Positions 1 to 13,000 of a DNA stretch of 64,000 nucleotides are shown piece by piece. The stretch is from Luscinia megarhynchos (Eukaryota; Chordata; Aves; Passeriformes; Turdidae). The stretch spans positions 35,591,889 to 35,655,888 of the forward strand of contig CM067592.1 of NCBI GenBank assembly GCA_034336665.1. Reading direction: 5' to 3'. Numbering within the stretch: position 1 is the stretch's first letter; each line of letters starts with the position of its first letter. Under the pieces are notes generated by a model, which made no database searches, had not been told where the DNA came from, and worked only from the letters and a program-made list of their open reading frames with translations. A program made the translations under genes and the position numbers.

Positions 1-112
1 AGCTCAAGTATACATGCACGTCTTGTGGAAAAGTTCCTGAATCATGAATGGAAAACAGCAGGTCCAAGATTACTACAGAAAAAAAGAAGAGCAAACATCT
101 GATGTCAATATT

Positions 113-1135
113 TCATAAAATCATAGAATGGTTTGTTTGGAAGCACCTTAAAGTTTATCTACTTCCAACCCCCCTTTCATGGACAGGGACATTTTCCACT
201 AGACCAGGTGGCCCAAAACTCCATCCAGCCTGGCTTTGACCACTTCCAGGTCATCCACAAATTCTCTTGACAACCTCAACTAGTGTCTCAGCACCACAAT
301 GTAGAAAACTCCTTTATCTGATCTAAGTCAACTCACTTTCTGTTTGAAGCCATTCCCCCTTGTCCTGTGATTATAAGCCCTCGTAAAAAGTCCATCTCCA
401 GCTCTCCTGCAGCCCCTCTTTAGATCCCAAAAGGCTGCTGTAAGATCTACCTGGTGCTTTTGTTCTGACTGAACAGCTCTTTCAGTCCATCTTCACAGGA
501 GAGGTGCTCAGCTCTCTATCATCTTCATGGCTCTCCTCTGGACTTGCTCCAATGTCCTTCCTGTGCTGGGGACCTTAGGGCTGGATGCAGCACGGCAGGG
601 GCAGTCTCACCATGGCAGAGCAGAGGAACAGAATCCCATCCCTTGCCCTCACGGTCACTCTGCTTTGTATGCAGCCTGGGACATAACTAATTTTTTGGGA
701 TGCCAGCTTATGTCCAGCCTCTCAGAAACCAGCACCCCCAAGGCATTTTCATCAAGACTGTATCAAGCTTTCATCAAGGCTTTCATCAAGCCTGTATTTG
801 TGCTTGGGATTTTCCTGACCCCAGTGCAGGACCTTACACTTGACCTTGTCGATCTTCATGAGATTCCCACAAGCCCATCTCTCAAACCTCTCTCAGTCCC
901 TCTGGATAGCATCCTTTCCCTCCAGTGTGTCAACCACACCACACAGCCTGGTGTTGTTTGGACGGACTCCATCCCACTGTCCATGCTGCCAACAAAGCTG
1001 TTAAATAGCACTGGTCCCAGTACTAGTCCCTGAGGACACCAGACATCTCTGGTCTCCACTTGGACATTGAGCCATTGACTGCAATTCTCTGAGTGTGGCC
1101 ATCCAGCCAGCTCCATAGCCACTGAGCAGCACATT
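113..1135 (-). mobile_element. CR1 LINE fragment, 5'-truncated, antisense
   Basis: On the plus strand the sequence begins with the reversed CR1 tail (CATAGAATGG). It continues with typical antisense CR1 text such as CTCTCCTCTGGACTTGCTCC and AGCACTGGTCCCAGTA. Read on the minus strand at about 1050-960, it gives a reverse-transcriptase remnant ([12 protein letters not shown]). It is diverged and interrupted by stops, so inactive. It covers the RT end through the 3' UTR. Confidence 0.9.
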
Positions 1136-2436
1136 TCCTGCCTGTTAAAAAAGGATGAAGCAAATCACCAGTGTAAATTTCTAGTAATTTTTGGCAAACA
1201 GCTATATCTTGCAGGCTCTGGGGAGTACTCTGGAGACAGTGTAATAACCAGGATTTGTCATGTTTCTCCCAAAAATTCTCTAATCGATGGTCATTTGTTT
1301 TTTTAGGAAAAAACCCTTCCAGGCATTTGTAGTCTCTTATTTGCTAAGTTTTGAGGGGGTAAGTAAGTGAATTTAGCAATCTTTTAGATATTATCTAATA
1401 AATCCTACTGAGTCCAGCATTCAAAAACAGTCGCCCAAATACCTGCCATATCCCTCTTTCCCTAGAAGCAATCAGTTGTTTCAAGTCTGGATTGAATTCT
1501 AGGTTTGAAATTTAAGCTATTAGACTTCTTATGTATGGAACTCACTTGAAAGACAGCCCTTCTGCTTTGCCATACTTGAGGAGTTACTAACAGCAGAGTT
1601 TGAGATGGAATTTCAGTGATATACGAGAAGACATCTGTCCCTGGAACACACTGAGAGTAACTGCTGAACTGCAAGAACCTGAGAGAAAGTGACTGGAGAA
1701 TGACCAGTGACTTAGTTGAAGTATGGGGACTATCCTTCTGTATCTCCCACTCCTTGATTGACTTTTGTGTGAAGGAGTTTCACACATCTGCTAGACAACC
1801 AATTCTGCTCTGTCAATTTAATAATTTTGGAGTACTGGTAATAAAAGGGTTAAGCCTGCACTTGCAGGCTAATTTAAATTAGCATCACAGTGCCCTGTAG
1901 TAACTGTTCCACTATCATGTTGTGAAGACTCTGTAAAAGTCATATGAATATTTGTCTTCCTAAAACAACTTTTGTAATCAATTCCTAAAATACACTGTCA
2001 ATTAGGATATTTTTTATTTATACAGGAATTAAGATCTCTTCATTTACAAAAACTGTGTTTGGCAATAGTCCACATTTCATTCGTACTACGATAAAAAGAA
2101 ATGTTTGCATCAATTAAAAACAAGTGGTTCAGCCAACTATTTTAATATATATGTTTAAACCTAATTAGCCCATTAAGCCAACCTGATTATGTCTTTTTAA
2201 ATGCCTGCTTTTCTTATTTGCTAAAAGTAAGCTTTTAAACACAAAATATACTAAGCAACATTTCATCTGAATCCTATCAAACAAAGTTATTGAGGCATGA
2301 GTTCTATATAATCAGTGAAGCAGAAGACCATGCTATTACATGGATAAATGCTCCAGAGTTACTGAAGCAACACAAAAACAATCACAGAAACACTGCTTTG
2401 GAAACCTCATAAGCAACTCATTTTGGAAATAAAGGG

Positions 2437-2488
2437 TGTGTGGGTGTGTATATATATATTAATAGGCACACACACACACATATATATG
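2437..2488. repeat. TG/TA/CA microsatellite with inverted symmetry
   Basis: A GTGTG-rich run, then TATATATATATT, then CACACACACACACATATATA. The TG and CA parts can pair with each other, giving an imperfect hairpin. Confidence 0.85.
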
Positions 2489-5400
2489 CCATTTGATATC
2501 AAATCTCCACAAGAGATACACCTGGATTTTCTTCGAAATTATGTTATCTCACTCAACTCCTCCTGAAAAACACAGAAAAAAGCCAGAAATTAAAGGGTTC
2601 TATGAGACTTTTTTTAAAAATCGTTTTTTCTCATTGTTTAAGTTCAGGGAAAGGAAAAGTAACAATTCACAACCCATTTTGTCTCTGGAAACACCATCAC
2701 CTCACAGTAGCTTCAGCACCCACCATCTTATAAACTCCTTGTGCAGTCTCCAAGGGATCTCTAATGCAACTTCTACTCAGTTACCATCTAATTTGGGATT
2801 AAACCCTACCTTTACATAGTCAAGCTTATGCACAAGTTTGTATAGTGTTTTGGCATTTGCTCCCCAGGGTGAGTGGAGAGGTCTACTGGATACTTAAGCC
2901 TGAATGCCCAGCTCCCAGTCCCCAGGAGCTGCAGCCACCAGCACACCCTTCAGAGAGGTAGGTGGTGTCAGATCTGGGCCTCTTCCACATAGTGGATGTG
3001 AAACATCTTGAAATACTCTGTTGTAAAAAAAAAACCAACCAAAACTTACATAAACAAATGGGAGCATACATAAAACTGTACAGCAGAGTCCCATAGAAGG
3101 GCTGTGCCCTGCTCCCCCACAGCCTGTGCTCACGGCAGCACCAGCACCCAGCAAGTCACAGACCGGCTGGCCGAGACAAAATGTTATTCTCCTTTATGCA
3201 ATTCACCTAGCACTGCAGAAAGAAAATGCTTAGTCTACAGCCCTGACATCCTCTCAAAAATATGTGCTGTTGCAGGCTGTCCATATAAACAGCACACTCT
3301 CAAGGCCTCCACTCACCCACCATCTCTCCCCAAGCCTCTTAGCCTATTCCCTTTCATTAGTTGTGAAATTATTTCATTCATTACGCTGATTTCTTCTCCA
3401 CCCTCACCACAGCCTCACTGTCTGCAACAGAGCAATGATTGCTCTCTCTTCTCCTGCAGAAAGGGCCTCTACACACAATATGGGAGAGGGTAGGCTTGAA
3501 AAAGCACACCCTGGGTATACACCCAGCAGGAGATATCAGCATCCACCAACTCACCCACCACTCAGGCCAGGGGACAATGCTTTGTACTAGCTGGGAGCAT
3601 AGCCTTGCAGCTCCACCCTCCCACCAGCCCCTCTGCTGAGGGGGAGCTCTGGGTGAGCCCCCAGGGCCAGCCCTCACCCTCCAGCTCCCAGGATCCTTAG
3701 CCCACCTTATCCCACCAGCACCTTGCAGGGTTAGGACCTTTAGGGAGACCAGAAAGGTGATTTGGGCTTTTCTGTTTTGTTTATACAGCATGTGGAAATT
3801 TTTAGTTCCCATGGAACTTTAGATCCCATGGTGGCATCAAGCCCTTCACAGCCACAGGTGGTCAGCCTGAACCTCACTGGCAGGGGCTGTGGAAGCAGTG
3901 GTGGGCTAGTTCCCACCTCATCCCACAGCCTCCACAGCAAAGGCAAAACCTACCGTAGCATCAGGTGTGTCTTTGCTCCAGGGTCAGAGTTCACCACTTA
4001 ATGACTAATTTTTTTCTATGTTTGCAAGTGCTTTCCATTGCACACAGTAAGGCTAGCATTCAGAGCTTGTTTGTTTCCAACTGCAAACATTTGTTCATTA
4101 CCCTAGGCTGATCAACAGGGTAAAGAACTAACATTTCTGCATCCATGAAATGGAGCAAAAATAAGTACCTTGGGATTAGCCAGTCTTAACATTTACAGCT
4201 GTTTTAGCTGAATTGAGTTAATTTTCAATTAATGCATGCCTCTACACTACCAAAAACTATGAACAGGATAGTCTCAAAGTGAATGTGTTCTGTTTCTTAC
4301 ATTTTTATTATTTCCTTACTCAAAATTAACATAGTCAGGCTAGCAAGATACACATATAAAGAGACTCTTAGAAGAAGTAATCTCTTAAGCTCACAAGAGA
4401 GTCTAGGACACAAAAAGCAGCACACATTCCTCATTCTGTGAAATATCAGTCAGAGGAGGCAGAATGGGTTTTTTTCCCCTCCATTCAAATCTATAATGAA
4501 ATGCTTGTCATTACAGAAATTTACCCTAAACAATGTTTTTTTCATAATAATAGTAACCTAAAAGACAAATGAAAGAAATTAATCCAACCACTTTTGCAAG
4601 GCAGCAGTTGGCACCCATAGTCCCAGGAGTATCTGCTGCACCAGACACCCCAACAAGAGAACAGCCAAACCGATCAACAGCAAAAACCCGATGTGTTGGG
4701 GGTGGGAAAGAGGGTGGGAAGGTGGTGTAAGATTCTTGAATGTGAAGTTTTAGCCTTGGGGGAGTTTTCACAAGAAAGTCATGCACTGCTCAGAAATGTA
4801 GTGAAAACAGAAAGGAATTTAACTAACACAGGGCGAATGTTGTGTTGTACAAACCCATGTCTGGACTGCATGTTTCTAAGGTGGGGAGTTGTGTGACAGC
4901 TTTTGTAACACGAGACAAACCTGAGTGATAAAATTGTTTTATGTTGGACATTGCTGCCCTCCAGTGATGACACAGGACATGCATTTGGGGAAGACAGCTT
5001 TTGCTGCAAAAGGTTGCTTTGCTCTCAAGGTAAGTGATCAGCTTATCATTGAATTATGACAGAATTAAATTATACTAAAATTTTAATTAACCTTAGCCTT
5101 AAAATATTGTTTGATTAAACAAATTATTTGAGTGTAAATAAGTACAATAAGTACAATGCAATTACTATCAGCAACACTTCTGTGTTGCAATAAAATTGTG
5201 CATGACAAGCATTTCAGAAAAGCTGAAAGCAAGGAATCTATATTACGTGGAAATTAGTTAAATAACAAATGGGTATAATTTAGTTATGAAACTTTTTGTG
5301 AATGTGGTAGAGTTTCACTAGTGGAAACTTTCACAATAAACAGTCAAACATTTCAACAAAAAGCTGTGTAAATTATAAATGTGCATCGTTGCCCTCATTC

Positions 5401-6189
5401 CATAAATTGCACATTTGCAGGATTGCCCAGTATTTCAGTAGGAATAAATGACTGCTTTAATGTTTGCTAAAAATTAACCTTTTTTTTTTTTTAACCAAGA
5501 AGTGTGTTATATGGTTGACAAGTTGTTTGATAGTCCTTAATATTTTCGTTCCAAATTTTCAACATTTTGTGACTTATTTTCTCTTTGTTTAGCTTATAGA
5601 TTTCCATTCTGATGGGACCTTGTTCATATTTCAAAAAAGTATTAAAATCATACCCTTTGATGCAGTTTCTTGATGCAAAATCTTAAACCTACCTGTTTCA
5701 CCAGGAAGCAAGTGTGTTTCCTATGGGGAACATGATCAGAGCACACACCCAGGCCTTACAGATAAGTCAATCCTGAGGACACAACATTTTTTTGATTTTT
5801 CAAATTTGTCTTCTGTAGCTAGCTTCCGTAAAATTCTCATTTGGATTAATAGTAAAAAAAAGCACGTCATGCACTTTTAGTCTTTCAGTTTTCCAACAAC
5901 TTTTGAATTCTCTCATACTTGTGCTCTGACAAGCAGAACACATTCCTTTTTTTGGTTAACCTAGAACTACAATGCTCCAGATGAATCCAGCAAACTATTT
6001 CCTCTGTCATTAGCAAACCATTTAGTTCTGCAGTGAACTTAGAAGAACAAAGTGTGCTAAATACTAAACAGCTATCTAACTTACAATCAATCTCTGGGAC
6101 ACATAAATGCACTCTTCTAGGTTCCTGCACTGCACTTTTCTACTTAACCAATAAGTCGTGATCTGAAAAGAACTATTGATAAAAACACA

Positions 6190-6232
6190 CTACCTGAAAT
6201 ATCCCTACCTGAATTTCCCTACCTGAAATATC
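6190..6232. repeat. Short tandem repeat, 14-15-bp unit
   Basis: Three copies of CTACCTGAA followed by ATATCC, TTTCC and ATATCT. Intergenic, with no associated gene. Confidence 0.7.
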
Positions 6233-7530
6233 TCAGAGGAAGTGCCTATCACCTATGCCCCTTTTTAATAACATGGCAAAGAAACTATCAGAATTATCTG
6301 AGAAAATTTTCTGTGACACAGGTCTGTGAGAGTTAGGAGAAAAAGCCCTTGCATTGTTGAACAGAAGGGATGGAGGTTTGCAGGAAAATAGCTATGGGTG
6401 CAAGAAAATCAGAAATGGTGAGTAATTGCATGCAGATGAATTGAAGCATGTGGAAAAGCATGGAGAGAGGATAGTGAGTATGGGATGGACACACAGGTAG
6501 AGACACAGGACAAAGCAAAAGATAAAATATGGAAATAAGAACGAGAAAACTCCAGGACTTGGGAGCAGAACAGAAAGTCTTTTTCCATACGCTTTGCAGA
6601 TAGACTTTTGATCTTCAAATATTTGCTTGTATTTTTTCAATAAATGACTTTGCTTCAAAAAGAAAATATTTCAAATTCTTGATATATAAAGTACTCACTT
6701 GCCTAAATTTCAAATATAAGATGAACGTAAGGAAAAGATGGAATTTAACCAAATACTCTGATTTAACAAAATGTTTAAAGAACTGGACTTTAAAGAAAAA
6801 GATTAAGGTTAAACGTGCTTATACATCTTTCATTCAATATTATATAGGCATCATGTCCATGCTTCACTGGTTGGTTTTCAAGGCTCCCCATCCAGCTTCA
6901 AATGTATTCTTTGGAAGCAAAATTTTACTACTTTTATTGAACAAAATCCTATCAGTAGCTAACCACCAAAGATATTTCACATTCTAAAGTACCTATTTGT
7001 TTCATTCACTTTTAAGTGTCATATTTATTTTGACCTCATTTAAAACTTTGATTTGTCATCATGCTCTCTGAGAAAGCAACTGCACACAGGGTGCATGACT
7101 TCTACCCACCTTTCGTTATTTGTATATACAATGAGGAAAAAAGAGAGAGAGAGAGGTAAAAAGACACAAGACTTTCTTTAGCAGGAAAAAAAACCTCCAA
7201 AACTATCCATTATGCACAGATTATGATCTGTGCATCTTCCCCACATAGGAAGGACAGATTTTATGTCCATCACGGTATTTTGAGGCTACAATTATTCATG
7301 TTCCTTTTCAAAAAGCACAGCAATTCTATGACAACTGTAATGGTCAAATGGTACATGAATTCTTTAGAAAAGCCTCTATTTGTTCTTTAGGACCAGCTTG
7401 CAATGTAAATTATCCACGTAAATCTTGAGAGAAATTCCTTCTGAGACACTTCTATACTCACATGTTGATACACAATCTACAAAATGGGATACAAAAATTG
7501 TTACAGTAGCTTTGTCCAGGTTGAGTCACC

Positions 7531-7663
7531 AGCCCTGGAAGGATTTTAAAAACAAGTAGACATGGCACTTACAGACATGGTTTAGTATTGGCACTGCTGG
7601 GTTAACGGTTGGACTGATGATCTTCAGGATCTTTTCCAACCTCAATAATTCTGTGATTCTATA
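7531..7663 (+). mobile_element. CR1 LINE 3' tail fragment
   Basis: A short sense-orientation CR1 3' end: CCCTGGAAGGATTT, ACATGGTTTAGTATTGGCA, GGTTAACGGTTGGACT, then CTTTTCCAACCT and the terminal TTCTGTGATTCTAT. It is heavily 5'-truncated. Confidence 0.85.
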
Positions 7664-10059
7664 TACTAAACACTAAAAATTCTCTGGATTTCAAAAGCAA
7701 AAGTAGTTGCCAGTACATATTTAGCAAGACGCAGCCTTGGCTATAGAGCAGACGTACACTGAGAGAAAAACGTGACAAGATGACTGATGTCACCATCATC
7801 TTTTATGAAAATCATTACGGGAAGGCTCCTGTGATCTAGGATTTTAATTTTTTTGAGGGAAAGACAGTAGTCATTGTTTCACATGTATACATGCATGCAG
7901 CATGTATACATATACATGTTCATGTTTGTCTATAAACAAAAAGAAGAAATAATATATATTCTAATGTGTATGTGTATACAGGTATATATAAATATATATA
8001 TAAACCTGATTTAGAAACCAGAATTAGAATAATGCTATACAAAGCAAGTTTACTAGTCACTGCTTAGCCTTACACTATCACTCATGTTGGTCACTTCTGA
8101 TGACTTTAGTCACTTTCTGATGGAAACAAATGTGGAAGAAGTGTATATATTCTTGTGCATTTGCAGAACTCTCTTATTGGAATTTACTTCATCTCTACAC
8201 CTTTGATAGAGATGTCCATCAGTTTGATCCAGAACAATGAATTGGAATCGCAAGAGTTGGCAAGGGCTGTGTATGGTTCAGTTGGGATTCTGTTGGCCCA
8301 GAACTCAGCTACGGGCAAGTTTAATATTGCAGCTCGGATAGTGCCAGAGCAATGTCTTCACTTTAGCATAAACACTAGAAGAAGTATTGTGGAAAATATT
8401 AACTACTTCACAAACTGTTACTATAATTCATGGTTTGGGATTTAGATTAATCTAAAACATTTAACTCAATTAATAGCTTTCATTTTTGTTTTAATCACTT
8501 ACAGCTTAATATAGTTCCATCTGCTCCCACAGACCTGTTTTTAGTTCGACATCTTTCACAGTTAATTTGCTTCTTTATTTTAGCATGTGCATCTATTCAG
8601 GATATAAATCTTAAGTGAGTTTGTTTTGTGGAACCATTGCAAATCTCAGGCACTTTGACTTATTCAACTGATCAAGAGAACTTTGACAAAATTTACTGCA
8701 AAATGCTTGAAGACTATTTCCAACTATTCCAATTACAGTTATCCCTCCAAAAATACGTTTTTGAGATTAAAAGAACAATTCCCTAAAAGCTACAAAAAGG
8801 AAATGGTTACTCCACAGGAATGGATACTCCACAGGAATGGATACAGATTGAAGAAGAAAGCTACATTCAGGAAAAACAATCACAAGGCTGTCAGTATTGT
8901 GTACTAAATATAGTCTCTGTCTTTTTTTCCTGTATCTTCCATTTTGTCATTGATCTTTTATTCTGGTGCAAACATTTCAAATTTTTGTCCTTGTGGAAGT
9001 TCTCTGGTCCTGGGGGGCAAGAAAAATAAGCAACTCATAGAGTTTCCATTCCTTTAAGGACTGCATCCTTGATGGTCTTTGATTTATTTCCTATTTTAAG
9101 TAATTTTTTTTTAAAAAAAACCTTTTTCAAAATGAAAACAGCAAGTTCTTAGCAAATCTGTGATTATTGGCAGAAAGTAATAGGAAAGTGTAAACAGAAA
9201 CAACCAGGTTTGCATTTTTTGTTTACATTTGCATTTTTTGTTTCAGTGAGACCAGCTTTTGTTGCTGCATGTCTAATTTTCCTTGGACTACACCACTAGC
9301 TTGTGAACAAGAATTCCTTGCTGACTACAATATCAGTCAGAAGATATATAAAAATAGTTTCTGATTATATGTTGATAACATCAGGTATTAAATATGGCTA
9401 AATGCTTCAGTTTCAACAGTAATTTTAAATTTGTGGAAATAATAAAGAAAGCAAAACCATATTTTAATTCCTACTGCTTTTGTGACTGGTGAAGAATAGG
9501 TTGCAAAAATAAAATGGAGAAATACCTGAATACAATGGACTCAATCTTGAATGTCTTTTCTAACTTACATGATGCTGTGATTCCATGGTAACATTTAAAT
9601 TGGCCAATTTTACCTGATGCAGCTTTTAATTTACATTTGGGACATTTTTATTCTCTGATATATGTACCCCTAAGTAGTTTTTGCTTGATGCCTGGAGTTC
9701 TATATAAAGTGTATTTGCATGAGGCTGGTTATTTTGGGCTACTTTTCTTCTTTTTTTTTTCTTACTTTCACCAATATCACATCATAATGGTTAGAGACAG
9801 CCTGGCTGAAGCATCTCTGTAAAGAGGTACAGCAAGGGACATCTCTCAGCTCAAAGCTGATGACTGTTCATTGAGGCTAAAAACTTGGAGGCAGCCAGAT
9901 ACCAGTGGTTGATTGCATCACTCTTGCAATCAACTGGCTGCAGACATTGGAAAACCATAACAATATTAAGCTGACAGGTCACAGATGTTATGCTGGACTG
10001 CTGTTCATAAGCACTGAAAAAAGAAAATACACTGAAGAAAAATGGCTATTGAAGCATAT
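7664..10059. other. Intergenic, no gene recognised
   Basis: AT-rich sequence with the low-complexity tract near 7.9 kb and short ORFs of under 100 codons with no recognisable domain. A 13-bp stem hairpin occurs at 9902-9937. Confidence 0.55.
7890..8005. repeat. AT/TG low-complexity tract
   Basis: ATACATGCATGCAGCATGTA and TATATAAATATATATATAAA-type runs. Alternating purine-pyrimidine sequence with no gene content. Confidence 0.7.
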
Positions 10060-13000
10060 TTTATTATACAGTAATTTGCAATACAGGAAAGGTGTCAGTT
10101 TTAAACATACAAACTTACAGTAAGTGAAGTGATTAGTTGTTTTAGGGAAGAACAAGCTGCACTAAAACCAGTTTTACTTGTAAACAGTGTAAAATTTACA
10201 AAAACTTTTCACAATTTAGAACCCTAGTTACAGAATATACAGACTTTTATTAAGATGAACATACAATGGATGCAATTTATTCCTCATACTGGTATGAAAA
10301 TACACTTAAATTTTACATACCTCCTTTTATATTCAGTGGGAAACCTCCACAGCTTGGTTTTATTTGTTACGTAGCCACCTAATGACTAATTTCCTATTGG
10401 CCCAGCTATCTGAAGCCATAACTCAAGGAGCAAAATTCTAGGGAAAGGACTTCTTTGTACAAACTCAGTAACATTTTACATACTGAGTCAGATTTTCTTT
10501 TACAGGAAGTTTTCTCAAAATAAGAGATCATTAAAAAAATAATAATGATGAATATTGATATTACTAGTCCTAAGGATACCAATAAGAAAGGATTTGGACT
10601 CATAGCAATACAGTGGAAGAGTAAGTAATAAAATAACTGGTACTCTAAAAAGCTTCTCTAATCTATAGTAGTCCAGACAGGGTTAGAGAGAATTACATGC
10701 TGTATCAAGTCTGGCAGAGGTAGTGGTAAAGGCCATGGGAAGTGTACACGAGATATTGGTCCATTTTTACAATTTTCTAACACAGTCAGAAACATCTTGA
10801 AAATATGTTCCTTTATAATATAATGAAGTACCATGATTACATGAATATATGGTTCCATTTGGTTAATGAATTGGGGATCCTTGACTGCAGTATTTTTACC
10901 TAAAATGCTACCCTTACCATTGCTGTAGAGCAGCGGATAAGGGGAAAAAATAGAAAACAACTTTAAATGGATGTATATGTGTATATGTGGATTGCCTGCA
11001 GTAGCACAGAACCCATCCGTTTATTTGGAAACCTGCATGTATGCACAGCTAAATGATGTTCCATGAAGGGCAGCCTATAGGTATTTTCCTTAATCTACGT
11101 TTTAGCATCGTATAAGATTTATAACTGTAATTTTTTTTCTAACAGAGGATTTTCTCGTGAATACAAACGTAGTTAGACCAACAAAATACTAAAATACTTG
11201 AGCCATGTAAGGCCATAACAGAACTTACAAGCAGAAGGTTGTCTTATTAAGCCACTAATATAAGCTAAACAGGCACAAAGTGGTTACAAGAATTTACATG
11301 ATCAAAGCATATTTAAAGAGTGTCACAGAAATTATTGCCTCAGAAATGTTTAATAAATTACAATTAAAAAGGGTCAAAAATACAGGATAAAATAATGTTT
11401 CCATGTCAACTGAATAAAAATAATTTATTTACAGATCACGAGGAAAAACATAAAAGATCTTTCCTTTTCAAATAAATACATGTATTAAGGGAATACTTCC
11501 ACTAACTAAAAAAAATAAATTTGTGCGATTAAATGAATAGTTCCTATGTACTGAAAAAAAAGGTAAAAACATTCAAAGGACAATAGTGCAACCATGTCAG
11601 AGCATAAAGCCGATCATTGTATTTTACCTTTTAGGTTGAAGACAAGGTAACCTTTTAAAGCAAAACAACAGAAAAATTTATGCATCCATTATTTCTATGT
11701 ATAAATACATGCTTTAATTTCTAGATTTAAATATTTTTCTAAGTTCTTTTGCTTTAACATGAATTCAACATGGTATTATGTCAACGTTCAAGACATGATG
11801 GATCTGACCATCACAGGATTTCTAAAATGAATTCCAACTGAGCTATAGCTATATCCCCATTTAATAATAGTGCTTTTTCAGTCATCTAGATATTGATCAT
11901 AAATTTACTCCAAGGTAAAACTTTGTTAACAGCTAACAACATTCTACCCTGAATCTTATTTAGAAAACAACACTGCCTCAAATTAAACTTGCTTTACATG
12001 ACACAAAAAACTACAGAATTTAATAAATTAATTCAGGCTACATAAATTGTCTGAATAACATAACATAGATTTTGGTTATTAAAATAAATGAAAAACAAAA
12101 GTACCCAAAACATCAGTGGGCTGCTATGAGAGGGAAAAACTGGTGTGAAGGCAGGTCCCTGCACTCACATCTTTCAACCAGTCTCTCTACAAACATGGAA
12201 ATTCTCATGGCAACCTCTGTATGGTAAAAAATATTAGATATGAAAGCAATTACTACATATGCACACATGCCACTAATTTTGGGATGTGGAACCCAGAGAT
12301 ACTTTGCAAGAGATGCTCCTGATGTTGTTACACTGGTGGAGAGAAGGTCAAGGGAGATCTACAGATACTTAAAGGGAAGTCACCAAGATTGTAGTCAAAT
12401 TCTTATTCATAGCAGGAGAGGACATAATGGGGAAAAACTGTTATAAAATTGTAGTAATTTGGGGAACTGAAGTTGGACGTGAAGAGAAATGTTTATCCAG
12501 AAAAGGAGGACAAGTATGAGAACATATTGCCCAGAATGCTGGCAGTACCTCTGTCTTGGGGCATTTTCACAGGCTGGTTACCCAAACCCACAGATAACCA
12601 AATCTAGGGCTGGCAAAAGTCCATCTCTGCTGGGGTCCTTGGAAGGTTTTACAAAACCACTTCCAGAAATCCTTCCTGTAAATCACTTTATGTGATTCTC
12701 TGTATCCAGGCAAAACACTTTGCTCAAGCAGGTGTGTCAATGAAGTTTAGGCAAACATTGCACCTCATTTACTGCTGGCCAAGACCACAGAGCTGCTCAA
12801 ACACAGCAGCTCAGGACACACACTTAGAACACTGATCCCCAGTTCAGGTTCTCCGAGTTAACAACACTGAAGGAGAAACATTTTGGAACGTAAGTAACAG
12901 CCTATAATCATGATCCTATCCTGAGGAAATGCAAATACCTACATGTTGAAGGCTCACACTTCACAAACCAAGCACTGTGTCATCTTCCTCTCTTCTCCCT

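Larger units (their letters stand above)
1136..7530. other. Intergenic, no gene recognised
   Basis: AT-rich single-copy-looking sequence. At 2880-3960 it becomes GC-richer without CpG enrichment, and open frames of 60-143 codons occur on both strands, none resembling a known protein. Apart from the microsatellite at 2.4 kb and the short tandem repeat at 6.2 kb I see nothing definite. Confidence 0.6.

Noticed and set aside
527..1134. 168-codon plus and 92-codon minus ORFs
   Set aside because: Both are within the antisense CR1 fragment; the minus frame is a reverse-transcriptase remnant.
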